64,000 bases of DNA from Acidovorax sp. NCPPB 4044 (GTDB lineage: Bacteria; Pseudomonadota; Gammaproteobacteria; Burkholderiales; Burkholderiaceae_C): assembly GCF_028069655.1 (NCBI RefSeq), contig NZ_JAMCOS010000001.1, forward strand, positions 4,618,001 to 4,682,000. Direction: 5' to 3'. Every line of letters begins with the position of its first letter. The first letter of the stretch is position 1. Shown in pieces: positions 46,067 to 54,782 of this stretch. A program made the position numbers and the translations under genes. Under the pieces are notes generated by a model. The model saw only the letters and a list, made by a program, of their open reading frames with translations, was not told the DNA's origin and did not search any database.

Positions 46067-46199
46067 GGATGGGATCAGCAACGACAACGCGCCCGGTGGG
46101 GATACGGTCCCCCGGCCGCAGCGGGGTCGTGGACGCCGGACCATAATAGCCGACCCCTTTTCTCCGCCTGGCGCGCGCCGCGCCCCACGCCCTCCCCCC

Positions 46200-46721
46200 G
46201 TGACACGTCCCCTGCCCCGGCCCGTGCTGGCCAGCCCCCCGCGGTTTTCCCCGCGCGAATTCCGCGACGCGCTCGGCATGTTCGCCACGGGTGTCACCAT
46301 CGTCACCGCGCAGGACGCGGCCGGCGGCCTCGTCGGGCTCACGGCCAGCTCGTTCAATTCGGTATCGGTCGCACCGCCGCTGGTGCTCTGGAGCCTGTCG
46401 CGCACGGCCGGCTCGATGAACGCGCTCTCGGCCGGCTCGCACTACGCGATCAACGTGCTGGCGGCCGACCAGAAGGCGCTGGCCGAGCGCTTCGCCACGC
46501 GCGGCGTGGACCGCTTCGCGGGCGTGGCCTACACGCTGGGCCTGGCCGGCGCGCCGCTCATCGAAGGCGCGGTGGCCACGTTCGAGTGCTTCAACCGCAG
46601 CCGCTACGACGAGGGCGACCACGTGATCTTCGTGGGAGAGGTGGAGCACTGCGCGCACCGCCCGGGCGTGCCGCCGCTGCTCTACCACGGCGGCCGTTTC
46701 TACACCGAGCACCCGCTCTGA
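46200..46721 (+). CDS. Flavin reductase (FMN-binding split barrel)
   Basis: About 173 residues if started at GTG 46200. The frame is open to 46014, but family members begin close to PPRFSPREFRDALGMFATGVTIVT. Further features are GLTASSFNSVSVAPPLVLWSL, YAINVLAADQKALAERFA and DHVIFVGEVEHCAH. It supplies reduced flavin to a partner oxygenase or reduces free flavin. It is divergent from the alpha/beta hydrolase gene. The start codon is uncertain. Confidence 0.83.
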   Translation: MTRPLPRPVLASPPRFSPREFRDALGMFATGVTIVTAQDAAGGLVGLTASSFNSVSVAPPLVLWSLSRTAGSMNALSAGSHYAINVLAADQKALAERFATRGVDRFAGVAYTLGLAGAPLIEGAVATFECFNRSRYDEGDHVIFVGEVEHCAHRPGVPPLLYHGGRFYTEHPL

Positions 46722-46749
46722 GCCCGGCGCCCGCACCGCGGCGGGCTCG

Positions 46750-46800
46750 CATTTGCTACCAATTCAATAGCAAAGTATTCAATGGATCCGGCGACACCCG
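46750..46800 (+). repeat. Dispersed palindromic repeat, copy C
   Basis: TTTGCTA-N9-TAGCAAA (46752-46774), then GTATTCAATGGATCCGGCG. It lies in the 115 bp between the convergent flavin reductase and minE genes. Confidence 0.85.
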
Positions 46801-46836
46801 ACCATTCGCACTCCTAAACGGCGCAGGCGCGGGCGC

Positions 46837-47103
46837 TCAGCGCACCGTGTCGGGCAGCTCGATCTTGACTTCGAGGACTTCGAGGTTGTCCTGGCGCTCC
46901 AGTTGCACCTTCAGGTCCTCGGGGTTGATCTTCACGTACTTCGAGATCACGGCCACCAGCTCGCGCTGCAGCGCGGGCAGGTAGTCGGGCTCGGAGGCGT
47001 TGCGGCCGTTGCGCTCGTGCGCGAGGATGATCTGCAGCCGCTCCTTGGCGACGCTGGCGGTCTTTTTCTTCTCGCCGAGCAGGAAGGACAGGAACGAGGC
47101 CAT
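46837..47103 (-). CDS. minE: Cell division topological specificity factor MinE
   Basis: An 88-residue MinE. The N-terminal membrane/MinD-binding part is [31 protein letters not shown]. The dimer domain follows ([32 protein letters not shown]). It drives MinCD off the membrane and sets the pole-to-pole oscillation. It is the last gene of minCDE, 3 bp after minD. Confidence 0.96.
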   Translation of the reverse strand: MASFLSFLLGEKKKTASVAKERLQIILAHERNGRNASEPDYLPALQRELVAVISKYVKINPEDLKVQLERQDNLEVLEVKIELPDTVR

Positions 47104-47106
47104 GGC

Positions 47107-47922
47107 TTACCTCCCGCCGAAGATGCGCTTGAAGAAACCGGGCTTCTGCGCGTCGATGAAGCGCAGCGGCTTGTCCTCGCCGAGGAACCGGGCCACCACG
47201 TCCTTGTAGGCCTCGGACACGTCGGTGCCCTGCAGGTGCACGGCCGGCGTGCCCTGGTTGGAGGCCTGCAGCACGCTCTCCGATTCGGGCACGACGCCGA
47301 TGAGTTCGATGCGCAGGATGTCCTGGATGTCCTCCAGGCTCAGCATCTGGCCGTCCTGCACGCGGTGGGGGTTGTAGCGCGTGATGAGCAGGTGCTCCTT
47401 CACGGGCTCCTTGCCCTCGATGGCGCGCTTTGTCTTGCTGCCCAGCATGCCGAGGATGCGGTCGGAGTCGCGCACCGAGGACACCTCGGGGTTGGTGACC
47501 AGCAGCGCCTCGTCGGCGAAGTGCATGGCCATGAGCGCGCCGCTCTCGATGCCGGCCGGCGAGTCGCAGACGATGTATTCGAAGTCCATCGCGGCGAGAT
47601 CCTTCAGCACCTTCTCGACGCCCTCCTGCGTGAGCGCGTCCTTGTCGCGCGTCTGGCTGGCGGCCAGCACGAAGAGGTTCTCGCACTGCTTGTCCTTGAT
47701 GAGGGCCTGGTTCAGGTTGGCCTCGCCATGGATCACGTTGATGAGGTCGTACACCACGCGGCGCTCGCAACCCATGATCAGGTCGAGGTTGCGCAGGCCC
47801 ACGTCGAAATCGATGACGGCGGTCTTGTGGCCGCGCAGTGCGAGGCCCGATGCGAAGCTGGCACTGGTGGTGGTCTTGCCCACGCCTCCCTTGCCGGAGG
47901 TCACGACGACGATTTTGGCCAT
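47107..47922 (-). CDS. minD: Septum site-determining ATPase MinD
   Basis: A 271-residue ParA-type ATPase. The deviant Walker A is SGKGGVGKTTTSA, the switch regions are VIDFDVGLRNLDLIMG and VCDSPAGIESGA, and the C-terminal membrane-targeting helix is FFKRIFGGR. It recruits MinC to the membrane and is stimulated by MinE. It lies between minC (50 bp upstream) and minE. Confidence 0.97.
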   Translation of the reverse strand: MAKIVVVTSGKGGVGKTTTSASFASGLALRGHKTAVIDFDVGLRNLDLIMGCERRVVYDLINVIHGEANLNQALIKDKQCENLFVLAASQTRDKDALTQEGVEKVLKDLAAMDFEYIVCDSPAGIESGALMAMHFADEALLVTNPEVSSVRDSDRILGMLGSKTKRAIEGKEPVKEHLLITRYNPHRVQDGQMLSLEDIQDILRIELIGVVPESESVLQASNQGTPAVHLQGTDVSEAYKDVVARFLGEDKPLRFIDAQKPGFFKRIFGGR

Positions 47923-47972
47923 TTCTGCAGTTCCCCTTGGGACGTTGGTCTGATGTTCGGATGGAAGGTGGT

Positions 47973-48740
47973 TCAGGCGAGCGGCTCGATGAGCAGCTTC
48001 TCGCCGTCAAGCCGCACCTGCGCGGGCTTGCCGCGCACGTTGTCGGGCAGCTCGGTTTCGGTGGTGCGGTAGATGCCGGCCACGGAGACGAGCTGCGGCT
48101 CCAGGCAGGTGCTGAAGATGCGCGCGGAGGTGTCGCCGCGTGCGCCCGCGATGGCCCGCCCGCGCAGCGGCGCATAGACGTGGATGTTGCCGTCGGCGAT
48201 CACTTCGGCGCCGAAGCTCACGACGGCCATCACCACGAGGTCGGAGCCGCGCGCATAGACCTGCTGGCCCGAGCGCAACGGCTTGTCCACCACCACCGTG
48301 CCGGGGCCGGGCGCGGGCACTTCGCGCACCACCTCGACCTCGCGCACGACCTCCCGGACCACTTCGCGCACGGCCGCGTCGGCAGCGGCCGGCGCGGGCC
48401 GGGCGGGCGGCGCCTCGGGCGCGGCGATCAGGCCCACCGCATGGGCGGCGTCCATCTGCTCGGGGCTGCCGCCGCGCGCGGCCACGGGGCGCGTGCGGTG
48501 CCGGCGCAGCGCGGCGCACAGGGCGGTGAAGTCGATCGGCTCCGCGGACTCGCGCACGCCGGCCAGGTCGATGAGCACCGGGTCGTTGTCGAAGAAGTCG
48601 GGATCGCTTTCCAGGCGCGCGGCCAGGTCGGCGGCGAGCACGTCCACGTCGGTGGTCTTGAGCGCCACGGCCACCACGGGCAGTTGGGCGCTCTTGAGGT
48701 CAAAGCTGGTGCGGGCCGGGCCCGACGTTTCAACGGCCAT
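47973..48740 (-). CDS. minC: Septum site-determining protein MinC
   Basis: A 255-residue MinC from MAVETSGPA at 48740. The frame is open a further 60 codons, but those are unlike MinC. The N-terminal domain (FDLKSAQLPVVAVALKTTDVDVLAADL) binds FtsZ. The C-terminal beta-helix (GQQVYARGSDLVVMAVVSFGAEVIADGNIHVYAPLRGRAIAGA) dimerises and binds MinD. The linker carries a Val-Arg-Glu-Val repeat (REVVREVVREVEVVREV) that looks like a short coiled helix. It is the first gene of minCDE. Confidence 0.94.
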   Translation of the reverse strand: MAVETSGPARTSFDLKSAQLPVVAVALKTTDVDVLAADLAARLESDPDFFDNDPVLIDLAGVRESAEPIDFTALCAALRRHRTRPVAARGGSPEQMDAAHAVGLIAAPEAPPARPAPAAADAAVREVVREVVREVEVVREVPAPGPGTVVVDKPLRSGQQVYARGSDLVVMAVVSFGAEVIADGNIHVYAPLRGRAIAGARGDTSARIFSTCLEPQLVSVAGIYRTTETELPDNVRGKPAQVRLDGEKLLIEPLA

Positions 48741-48950
48741 GGATGGGAGAGCGGATGGGGCGTGGAGCGCGCGCACGAAGGGCGTGGGCGCTGGCGGGAT
48801 CAAAGCGGAGGAGTGTAACGTGGGGTCGCCCGCGGGACTGTCTCCGGGCGTATCCGCGCACGGCCGTTCCGCGTCCGGGCCGCGGGGCGCCCCCTCCCCA
48901 GGACTGCGCCCTGGCGCCACCGGCCGGGCCCGGCGTGCTCAATTCAAGGG

Positions 48951-49010
48951 CGTTTTGTGCTCCATGCCGCCGTATCCATTCAATAGTTTGCTATATAAAA
49001 CATAGCAAAC
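48951..49010 (-). repeat. Dispersed palindromic repeat, copy D
   Basis: On the minus strand: TTTGCTAT-N7-ATAGCAAA (49009 to 48987), CTATTGAATGGATACGG, CGGCATGGAGCAC, then AAAACG. It lies between minC and the pssA stop. It is nearly identical to copy A up to GAGCAC and shares GCACAAAACG with copy E. Confidence 0.87.
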
Positions 49011-49021
49011 CACGCAGGACG

Positions 49022-49645
49022 TCAAAACTTCGGAATGCGGATGCGGCTGATCATCAGCGAGCCCGAGACCGCGAACAGCAGCACCAGCGGGTGCAGCGTG
49101 AAGCCGCCCACGAGCAGCTTGCCGAACCACAGGTTCTCGCGCACGGCGCCGAGCGAGGCGGCCACCGCCATCACCGCCACGAGCACGATCGAGGTCGGGA
49201 TGGGCGTGCCCTCGAAATACTTCACCTTGCCCGAGCCTTCCGAGAGCGTCTCGGCCGTGACGTTGTACCGCGCGAGGCGCGAGACGCCGCACGCCACGAA
49301 GAAGGCCAGCACGATGCGGTCGTAGAGCCCCTGCATGCCGCAGGCGTACGCGATGATGGCCGGCGCCACGCCGAACGAGATCACGTCGGCCAGCGAATCC
49401 AGCTCGCGCCCCATGGCCGAGGACTTCTGCCGCCAGCGCGCGATGCGGCCGTCGAGCACGTCGAAGATGAGCGCGGCCAGCACCAGCGCGCATGCGAAAT
49501 ACACGTGCCGCACGTCGGCGGTCTCCAGGTAGGTCATGGACGAGAACAGCGCCCCGACGCCGCACACCGCATTGCCCAGCGTGAACCAGTCGGCGAGGTG
49601 GAACTCGCGGATCATCGAAAAGCGCTTGGGCGTCTGGGGGGTCAT
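49022..49645 (-). CDS. pssA: CDP-diacylglycerol-serine O-phosphatidyltransferase
   Basis: A 207-residue integral membrane enzyme. The CDP-alcohol phosphatidyltransferase motif D-G-x2-A-R-x8-G-x3-D-x3-D is seen in FDVLDGRIARW and GRELDSLADVISFG near residues 62-90. Several hydrophobic helices follow. It makes phosphatidylserine, the precursor of phosphatidylethanolamine. The small, membrane-embedded form is the type II enzyme. Copy D of the dispersed repeat lies just after its stop. Confidence 0.88.
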   Translation of the reverse strand: MTPQTPKRFSMIREFHLADWFTLGNAVCGVGALFSSMTYLETADVRHVYFACALVLAALIFDVLDGRIARWRQKSSAMGRELDSLADVISFGVAPAIIAYACGMQGLYDRIVLAFFVACGVSRLARYNVTAETLSEGSGKVKYFEGTPIPTSIVLVAVMAVAASLGAVRENLWFGKLLVGGFTLHPLVLLFAVSGSLMISRIRIPKF

Positions 49646-49746
49646 GCGGGCATTTCCTTCCTGGGGTCGGGTCGGGGCGGGCCGGCGGGCGGCCTGCCAT
49701 CGGGCGATTATGGGACGGGCCCGGCGCCCGGCCCGTCAGGCATGTC

Positions 49747-50196
49747 CTACCGGCGCGGGCCGGCGCCCTGCGGCGGCCCGCGCAGGGTTTCGAGGTGGAT
49801 GCTGGTCTCGGTGTTGCGGATGCCCTTGATGAGCCGGATGCGCTCCAGCGCCTGCGCCAGCTCGGCCAGCGTGGCCACCTGCAGTTCGGCCAGCAGGTCC
49901 CACTGGCCGTTGGTGGCGTGCAGCGCGAGCACGCTGGGCTCGCCCAGCAGCGAGGCGGTGACGCGGCGCGCATCGTTGCCTTCGATGGAGATGCTCATCC
50001 ATGCCTGCAGGCCGGCCGTCTCGCCCTCGGGCCGCAGCCGCACGGTGTAGCCCACGATCACGCCCGTGTCCTCCAGCTTGCGGATGCGGTTGGTGACGGT
50101 GCCGCGCGACACGCCCAGGCGCGCGGCCAGCGTGGCCACGCTGGCGCGGGCGTCGTGCCGCAGCGCGGCGATGAGTTGCTGATCGATCTTGTCCAT
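49747..50196 (-). CDS. Lrp/AsnC-family regulator
   Basis: A 149-residue regulator from MDKIDQQLIAALRHD at 50196. An in-frame ATG at 50217 would add seven residues. The N-terminal helix-turn-helix is ARLGVSRGTVTNRIRKLEDTGVIVGY. The RAM/ligand domain includes VLALHATNGQWDLLAEL and IRLIKGIRNTETSIHL. It is divergent from ornithine cyclodeaminase and arginase, so it probably senses arginine, ornithine or proline and controls those genes. Confidence 0.88.
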   Translation of the reverse strand: MDKIDQQLIAALRHDARASVATLAARLGVSRGTVTNRIRKLEDTGVIVGYTVRLRPEGETAGLQAWMSISIEGNDARRVTASLLGEPSVLALHATNGQWDLLAELQVATLAELAQALERIRLIKGIRNTETSIHLETLRGPPQGAGPRR

Positions 50197-50226
50197 AACG
50201 GCAGCGGATGCTGTCATAACGGCAGC
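50194..50226. repeat. Direct repeat with two-turn spacing at the asnC start
   Basis: CATAACGGCAGC occurs exactly twice, at 50194-50205 and 50215-50226, 21 bp apart. It lies at the start of the Lrp-type gene and in the divergent region to ornithine cyclodeaminase. Two-turn spacing fits side-by-side binding of an Lrp-type protein. A coding duplication at the N-terminus is an alternative. Confidence 0.5.
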
Positions 50227-50317
50227 ATTCTGCGCAAGTGCCAGCATTTCTGGCGATATGCATTGCCGCGCGGCTGTGGGAACCTCGGATGGCCCCCACG
50301 TTCCGAGGAGACACACC

Positions 50318-51448
50318 ATGACCCGCGCCCCCCGCCCGGCCGCCCTGACCGAATTCCTCGATGCGCCGCACGCCGCCGAACTCGTGGGCCGCACGGGCGT
50401 CATCGCCTGCATCCGCGCCATCGCCCAGGCCATCGAGGCCGATTTCCTGCGCTGGGACGATTTCGACAAGACCGCCCGCACGGCCGCGCACTCGCCGCGC
50501 GGCGTGATCGAGCTGATGCCCGTGGCCGACACGCGCGCGGGCGGCGACTACGCCTTCAAGTACGTCAACGGCCACCCCGCCAATCCGCACGGCGGCCTGC
50601 CGACGGTGATGGCCTTCGGCGCGCTGGCGGCGGTGGACACGGGCCTGCCGGTGTTCCTGGGCGAGCTCACGCTCACCACGGCGCTGCGCACGGCGGCCGC
50701 CTCGGCCGTGGCGGCGCGCCGGCTGGCCCGCCCCGGCAGCCGCAGCATGGCGCTCATCGGCAACGGCTCGCAGGCGGAATTCCAGGCGCTGGCGTTCTTC
50801 GGACTGCTCGGCGTGCGCGAACTGCGCCTCTTCGACACCGACCCCGCGGCCACGCGCAAGCTCATGGCCAACCTCGCGCCCTATGCCCGCGAGGGCCTGC
50901 GCTGCGTGCCCTGCGCCAACACGCGCGAGGCCGTGCGCGGCGCCGGCATCGTGACCACGGTGACGGCCGACAAGGCCCGCGCCACGGTCATCGAGGCCGA
51001 CATGCTGGAGCCCGGCATGCACCTCAACGCCGTGGGCGGCGACTGCCCCGGCAAGACCGAGCTGGCGCCGGGCGTGCTGCGCGCGGCCGGCGTGTTCGTC
51101 GAATACGAGCCGCAGACCCGCATCGAAGGCGACCTGCAGCAGATGCCGGCCGACTTCGCCGTGACCGAACTCTGGCGCGTGCTCGCCGGCCTCGCGCCCG
51201 GGCGCACCGCCGATGCGCAGGTCACCGTGTTCGATTCGGTCGGCTTCGCGCTGGAGGACTATTCGGCGCTGCGCACGATGCGCGCGCTCGGGCAGGCGGC
51301 CGGCCTGCTGGAGCGCATTGCGCTGGTCCCTGCGCTGGCCGACCCCAAGGACCTCTACGCGCAGCTGCGGCCCTGGCTGGCGGAGAACGATCCCGGCGCG
51401 GCCCCGGCAGCGCCCCGCGTGCCCGCGCCGGCCCACGAAGCGGCCTGA
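50318..51448 (+). CDS. Ornithine cyclodeaminase
   Basis: A 376-residue enzyme of the ornithine cyclodeaminase/mu-crystallin family, converting ornithine to proline and ammonia. The start at 50318 follows CGAGGAGACACACC. Features are YAFKYVNGHPANPHGGLPTVMAF (substrate site), the NAD-binding MALIGNGSQAEFQALAF and VGGDCPGKTEL. The arginase gene 45 bp downstream supplies its substrate. The C-terminal Pro/Ala tail is extra. Confidence 0.9.
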   Translation: MTRAPRPAALTEFLDAPHAAELVGRTGVIACIRAIAQAIEADFLRWDDFDKTARTAAHSPRGVIELMPVADTRAGGDYAFKYVNGHPANPHGGLPTVMAFGALAAVDTGLPVFLGELTLTTALRTAAASAVAARRLARPGSRSMALIGNGSQAEFQALAFFGLLGVRELRLFDTDPAATRKLMANLAPYAREGLRCVPCANTREAVRGAGIVTTVTADKARATVIEADMLEPGMHLNAVGGDCPGKTELAPGVLRAAGVFVEYEPQTRIEGDLQQMPADFAVTELWRVLAGLAPGRTADAQVTVFDSVGFALEDYSALRTMRALGQAAGLLERIALVPALADPKDLYAQLRPWLAENDPGAAPAAPRVPAPAHEAA

Positions 51449-51493
51449 TCTCCGACGCCCGCGGGCCCGCCCGCCCACCACAATGCGACCCTT

Positions 51494-52450
51494 ATGGACA
51501 CCACTCTCCTCGCGCGCCCGGTCACGCTGATCGGCGTTCCCACCGACGTCGGCGCCGCCCGCCTGGGCGCGGCCATGGGCCCGGATGCGCTGCGCGTGGC
51601 GCAGCTCGGCCCCGCGCTCCAACGCCTGGGCCTGGAGGTGCAGGACGTCGGCAACCTGCACGGCCCGCCGAACCCGCGCGGCGAACGCACGGCCGAGGGC
51701 CTGCGCAACCTGGCCGAATGCGAGGCCTGGAACCGCGCCACGCACGACGCCGTGCATGCGCAGTTGGAGGCCGGCCGCCTGCCGGTGATGCTGGGCGGCG
51801 ACCACAACCTCGCGATCGGCTCGATTAGCGCGGTGTCGCGCCACTGCCGCGCGGCGGGCAAGCGCCTGCGCGTGCTCTGGCTCGACGCGCATTCCGACAG
51901 CAACACGCCCGAGATCTCGCCCAGCGGCAACGTGCACGGCGTGCCCGTGGCCAGCCTCTACGGGCTGGGCCCGGCGTCGCTCGCGGGACTGGGCGGCCCC
52001 GGCGCGGCGCTCGAAGGCGCTCAGCTCTGCCAGATCGGCCTGCGCAGCGTGGACGCGGCCGAGAAACGCATGATCCACCAGCTCGGCCTGGAGGTGTACG
52101 ACATGCGCGCCATCGACGAGCTCGGCATGCGCGAGGTCATGCGCCGCGCGCTCGCGGGCCTGCAGGAAGACGGCGGCGTGCACCTGCACCTCAGCTTCGA
52201 CGTGGACTTCCTCGACCCCGAGATCGCGCCCGGCACCGGCACCACGGTGCGCGGCGGCCCCAACTACCGCGAGGCGCAGCTGTGCATGGAGATGATCGCG
52301 GACACGGGCCGGCTCGCCTCGCTGGACATCGTGGAGCTGAACCCCGCGCTCGACATCCGCAACCAGACGGCCGAACTGGTCGTCGATCTGGTGGAGAGCC
52401 TGTTCGGCAAGAGCACGCTGGTACGCGCGCTGCCCGCCGGGCGGGTCTGA
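51494..52450 (+). CDS. rocF: Arginase
   Basis: A 318-residue arginase producing ornithine and urea. The manganese ligands are visible in VMLGGDHNLAIGS, LWLDAHSDSNTPE and SFDVDFLDPEIAPGTGT, followed by SLDIVELNPALD. With ornithine cyclodeaminase it makes a two-step route from arginine to proline. Length and motifs are normal. Confidence 0.93.
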   Translation: MDTTLLARPVTLIGVPTDVGAARLGAAMGPDALRVAQLGPALQRLGLEVQDVGNLHGPPNPRGERTAEGLRNLAECEAWNRATHDAVHAQLEAGRLPVMLGGDHNLAIGSISAVSRHCRAAGKRLRVLWLDAHSDSNTPEISPSGNVHGVPVASLYGLGPASLAGLGGPGAALEGAQLCQIGLRSVDAAEKRMIHQLGLEVYDMRAIDELGMREVMRRALAGLQEDGGVHLHLSFDVDFLDPEIAPGTGTTVRGGPNYREAQLCMEMIADTGRLASLDIVELNPALDIRNQTAELVVDLVESLFGKSTLVRALPAGRV

Positions 52451-52462
52451 CGCCCCAGCCGG

Positions 52463-54610
52463 TCAGCGCCCCGCGGCGTCCGCCGGACGCCGGGCGGCGT
52501 GGGCCTGCGCGAACGCCTCGTACCACGCGAGGCAGCCCGGATTGGCCATGGCGTCGCGGTTGACCACCTTCTCCAGCGGCTGGCCGAGCAGCAGCTTCTT
52601 GATGGGCAGCTCCTGCTTCTTGCCGGTGAGCGTGCGCGGCACCTCGGCCACCTGCACGATCTCGTCGGGCACGAAGCGCGGCGAGAGAGCGGTGCGGATC
52701 GCGCCGGCGATGCGCTCGCGCAGCGGGCCGTCCAGCATGGCGCCCTCGCGCAGCGCCACGAAGAGCGGCATGTAGCTCTCGCGGCCGAGGTATTCCAGAT
52801 CGACCACGAGGCTGTCGAGCACCTCCGGCAGCGCCTCCACCGCGCGGTACAGCTCGCTCGTGCCCATGCGCAGGCCGTGGCGGTTGATCGTGGCATCGCT
52901 GCGGCCGTAGATCACGCAGCGCCCCTCCTCGCCGATGCGCAGCCAGTCGCCGTGGCGCCAGACGGCGCCCAGGGAGGCCGGGCCGTCGCCGCCGCCCGGC
53001 CGGCGCCCGTGGCCGGGCGGGTACATGTCGAAATAGCTCGCGAGGTAGCGCGGCCCCCCGGGATGGCCCGGCAGCGGCGCCATGCCTTCGGGCGCATCGC
53101 CCCAGAAGTAGAGCGGCATCGACGGGATGGGCTGCGTGCAGACCAGCTCGCCCACCTCGCCCACGACCGGGCGGCCCTGCGCATCCCAGGCCTCCACGGC
53201 GGCGCCGAGCATGCGGCACTGCATCTCGCCGGGCACCTGGGGCAGCTCGCGGTCGCCGCCGATGAAGGCGCCGCAGAAGTCGGTGCCGCCCGAGATGTTG
53301 TCCCACCAGATCGGCTCGCCACCGCGCGGGCCGCCCGCGATGCGCGCGAACTGGGCGGTGCCCCATTCCTGCACCTCGGGCGAGAGCGGCGAGCCCGTGG
53401 TGCCCAGCGCACGGATGCGCGAGAGATCGCCGCAGGCGGCGAGGTCCAGCCCGGCCTTCATGCAGTTGGCATAGAACGCCGCGCCCGCGCCGAAGAAGGT
53501 CACGCCGGTCTCGGCCGCAAAGCGCCAGAGCGTGCCCCAGTCGGGCCGCTCCTTGCTGCCGCCCGGGTTGCCGTCGTAGATCACGCAGGTGGTGCCCGAG
53601 AGCAGGCCGCTCACCTGCGCGTTCCACATCACCCAGCCGGTGGAGCTGTACCAGTGGTAGCGCTCGCCGAAGGAGTTGGGCTCGTGGCTGGGACCGATGT
53701 CGTTGTGCAGGCCCTTGAGCAGCAGGGCCACGAGCACCATGCCGCCATGGCCGTGCACGATGGGCTTGGGCAGGCCGGTGGTGCCGCTCGAGTAGACGAT
53801 CCACAGTGGGTGGTCGAACGGCAGCCACAGCGGCTCGAAGGCATCCGTTTCCGCATCGTTTTGTGCCGATGCCGCCGTGTAATCTACATAGTTTGCTATC
53901 GTTTTTGCAGTACCCAACTGGTCCACGACCACCATGTGCTGCAGGGTGGGCAGCGCGCCGCGCAGCTCGGCCAGCACGTTGCGGCGGTCCAGGTCGCGGC
54001 CGCCGTAGGTCACGCCGTCGACGGCGATGAGCACCTTGGGCTCGATCTGCCGGAAGCGGTCGAGCACCGCCGCCGTGCCCATGTCGGGGGCGCACACGCT
54101 CCAGATGGCGCCCAGGCTCGCGGTGGCCAGCAGCGCCACCATGGCCTCGGGGATGTTGGGCAGGTAGGCCGCCACGCGGTCGCCGGGCCGCACCCCCTGC
54201 GCGCGCAGGTGCAGCGCCAGCGCCGCCACCTGCCGGCGCAACTCGGGCCAGGCGATCTCGCGGTGCTCGCCGCGCTCGTTGCGGCTGATGACGGCAGGCT
54301 GCCCCGCCGCGTGAGCGGCATCGGCATGGCGCAGCGCCTGCCGTGCGTAGTTCACCTGCGCGCCGGGAAACCATTCGGCCCCGGGCATCGTGTTGCGGGC
54401 CAGCACGGCCGTGTGCGGCGTGGGCGATTCGATGCCGAAGTAGTCCCATACGCTCTGCCAGAAGGCATCGAGGTCGGTGACGGACCAGCGCCAGAGAGCG
54501 CCGTAGTCGTCGAATGCGAGCCCGCGGTGGCGTTCGAGCCAGGCGCGGTACAGGCGCAGCTGGGGAATGAAGGGCGCACTTCGGGGCGCCGCAGGGTGGT
54601 TTGTCTCCAT
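52463..54610 (-). CDS. Acetoacetyl-CoA synthetase
   Basis: A 715-residue AMP-forming acyl-CoA synthetase of the acetoacetate-CoA ligase group. It shows the N-terminal ACS linker (LDAFWQSVWDYFGI), LWIVYSSGTTGLPKPIVHGHGG (ATP loop), WWDNISGGTDFCGAF, HGDWLRIGEEGRCVIYGRSD and the adenylation lysine in RTLTGKKQELPIKK. Family members have about 650 residues. Part of the extra length is residues about 235-252 (AKTIANYVDYTAASAQND), encoded by a copy of the dispersed repeat. A Gly/Pro-rich insert also lies near residues 520-540. It would activate acetoacetate for use as a carbon source. Confidence 0.9.
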   Translation of the reverse strand: METNHPAAPRSAPFIPQLRLYRAWLERHRGLAFDDYGALWRWSVTDLDAFWQSVWDYFGIESPTPHTAVLARNTMPGAEWFPGAQVNYARQALRHADAAHAAGQPAVISRNERGEHREIAWPELRRQVAALALHLRAQGVRPGDRVAAYLPNIPEAMVALLATASLGAIWSVCAPDMGTAAVLDRFRQIEPKVLIAVDGVTYGGRDLDRRNVLAELRGALPTLQHMVVVDQLGTAKTIANYVDYTAASAQNDAETDAFEPLWLPFDHPLWIVYSSGTTGLPKPIVHGHGGMVLVALLLKGLHNDIGPSHEPNSFGERYHWYSSTGWVMWNAQVSGLLSGTTCVIYDGNPGGSKERPDWGTLWRFAAETGVTFFGAGAAFYANCMKAGLDLAACGDLSRIRALGTTGSPLSPEVQEWGTAQFARIAGGPRGGEPIWWDNISGGTDFCGAFIGGDRELPQVPGEMQCRMLGAAVEAWDAQGRPVVGEVGELVCTQPIPSMPLYFWGDAPEGMAPLPGHPGGPRYLASYFDMYPPGHGRRPGGGDGPASLGAVWRHGDWLRIGEEGRCVIYGRSDATINRHGLRMGTSELYRAVEALPEVLDSLVVDLEYLGRESYMPLFVALREGAMLDGPLRERIAGAIRTALSPRFVPDEIVQVAEVPRTLTGKKQELPIKKLLLGQPLEKVVNRDAMANPGCLAWYEAFAQAHAARRPADAAGR
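53857..53910 (-). repeat. Dispersed palindromic repeat, copy E, inside a coding sequence
   Basis: On the minus strand: GATAGCAAACTAT, eight to ten diverged bases, CGGCGGCAT and GCACAAAACG. It matches copies A and D in order and spacing. The element lies in frame within the acetoacetyl-CoA synthetase gene, and its translation reads TIANYVDYTAASAQN. The left palindrome arm is degraded. Confidence 0.7.
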
Positions 54611-54782
54611 GCGCTCCAGCGTAGCGCGCACCCCGGGTGCTGTCACGGCAGGGGCGTCACCCGATGGACACTCCGGAGTACCCGCTGCCCTGCCTTCGGT
54701 CCGGCCCCCGGCGGACGGCAGGCACGCCGGGCCCACGGCGTCGCCCGCCGCAGGCCCGCCTTCCGCGTTCTCTTTGTCTCTG

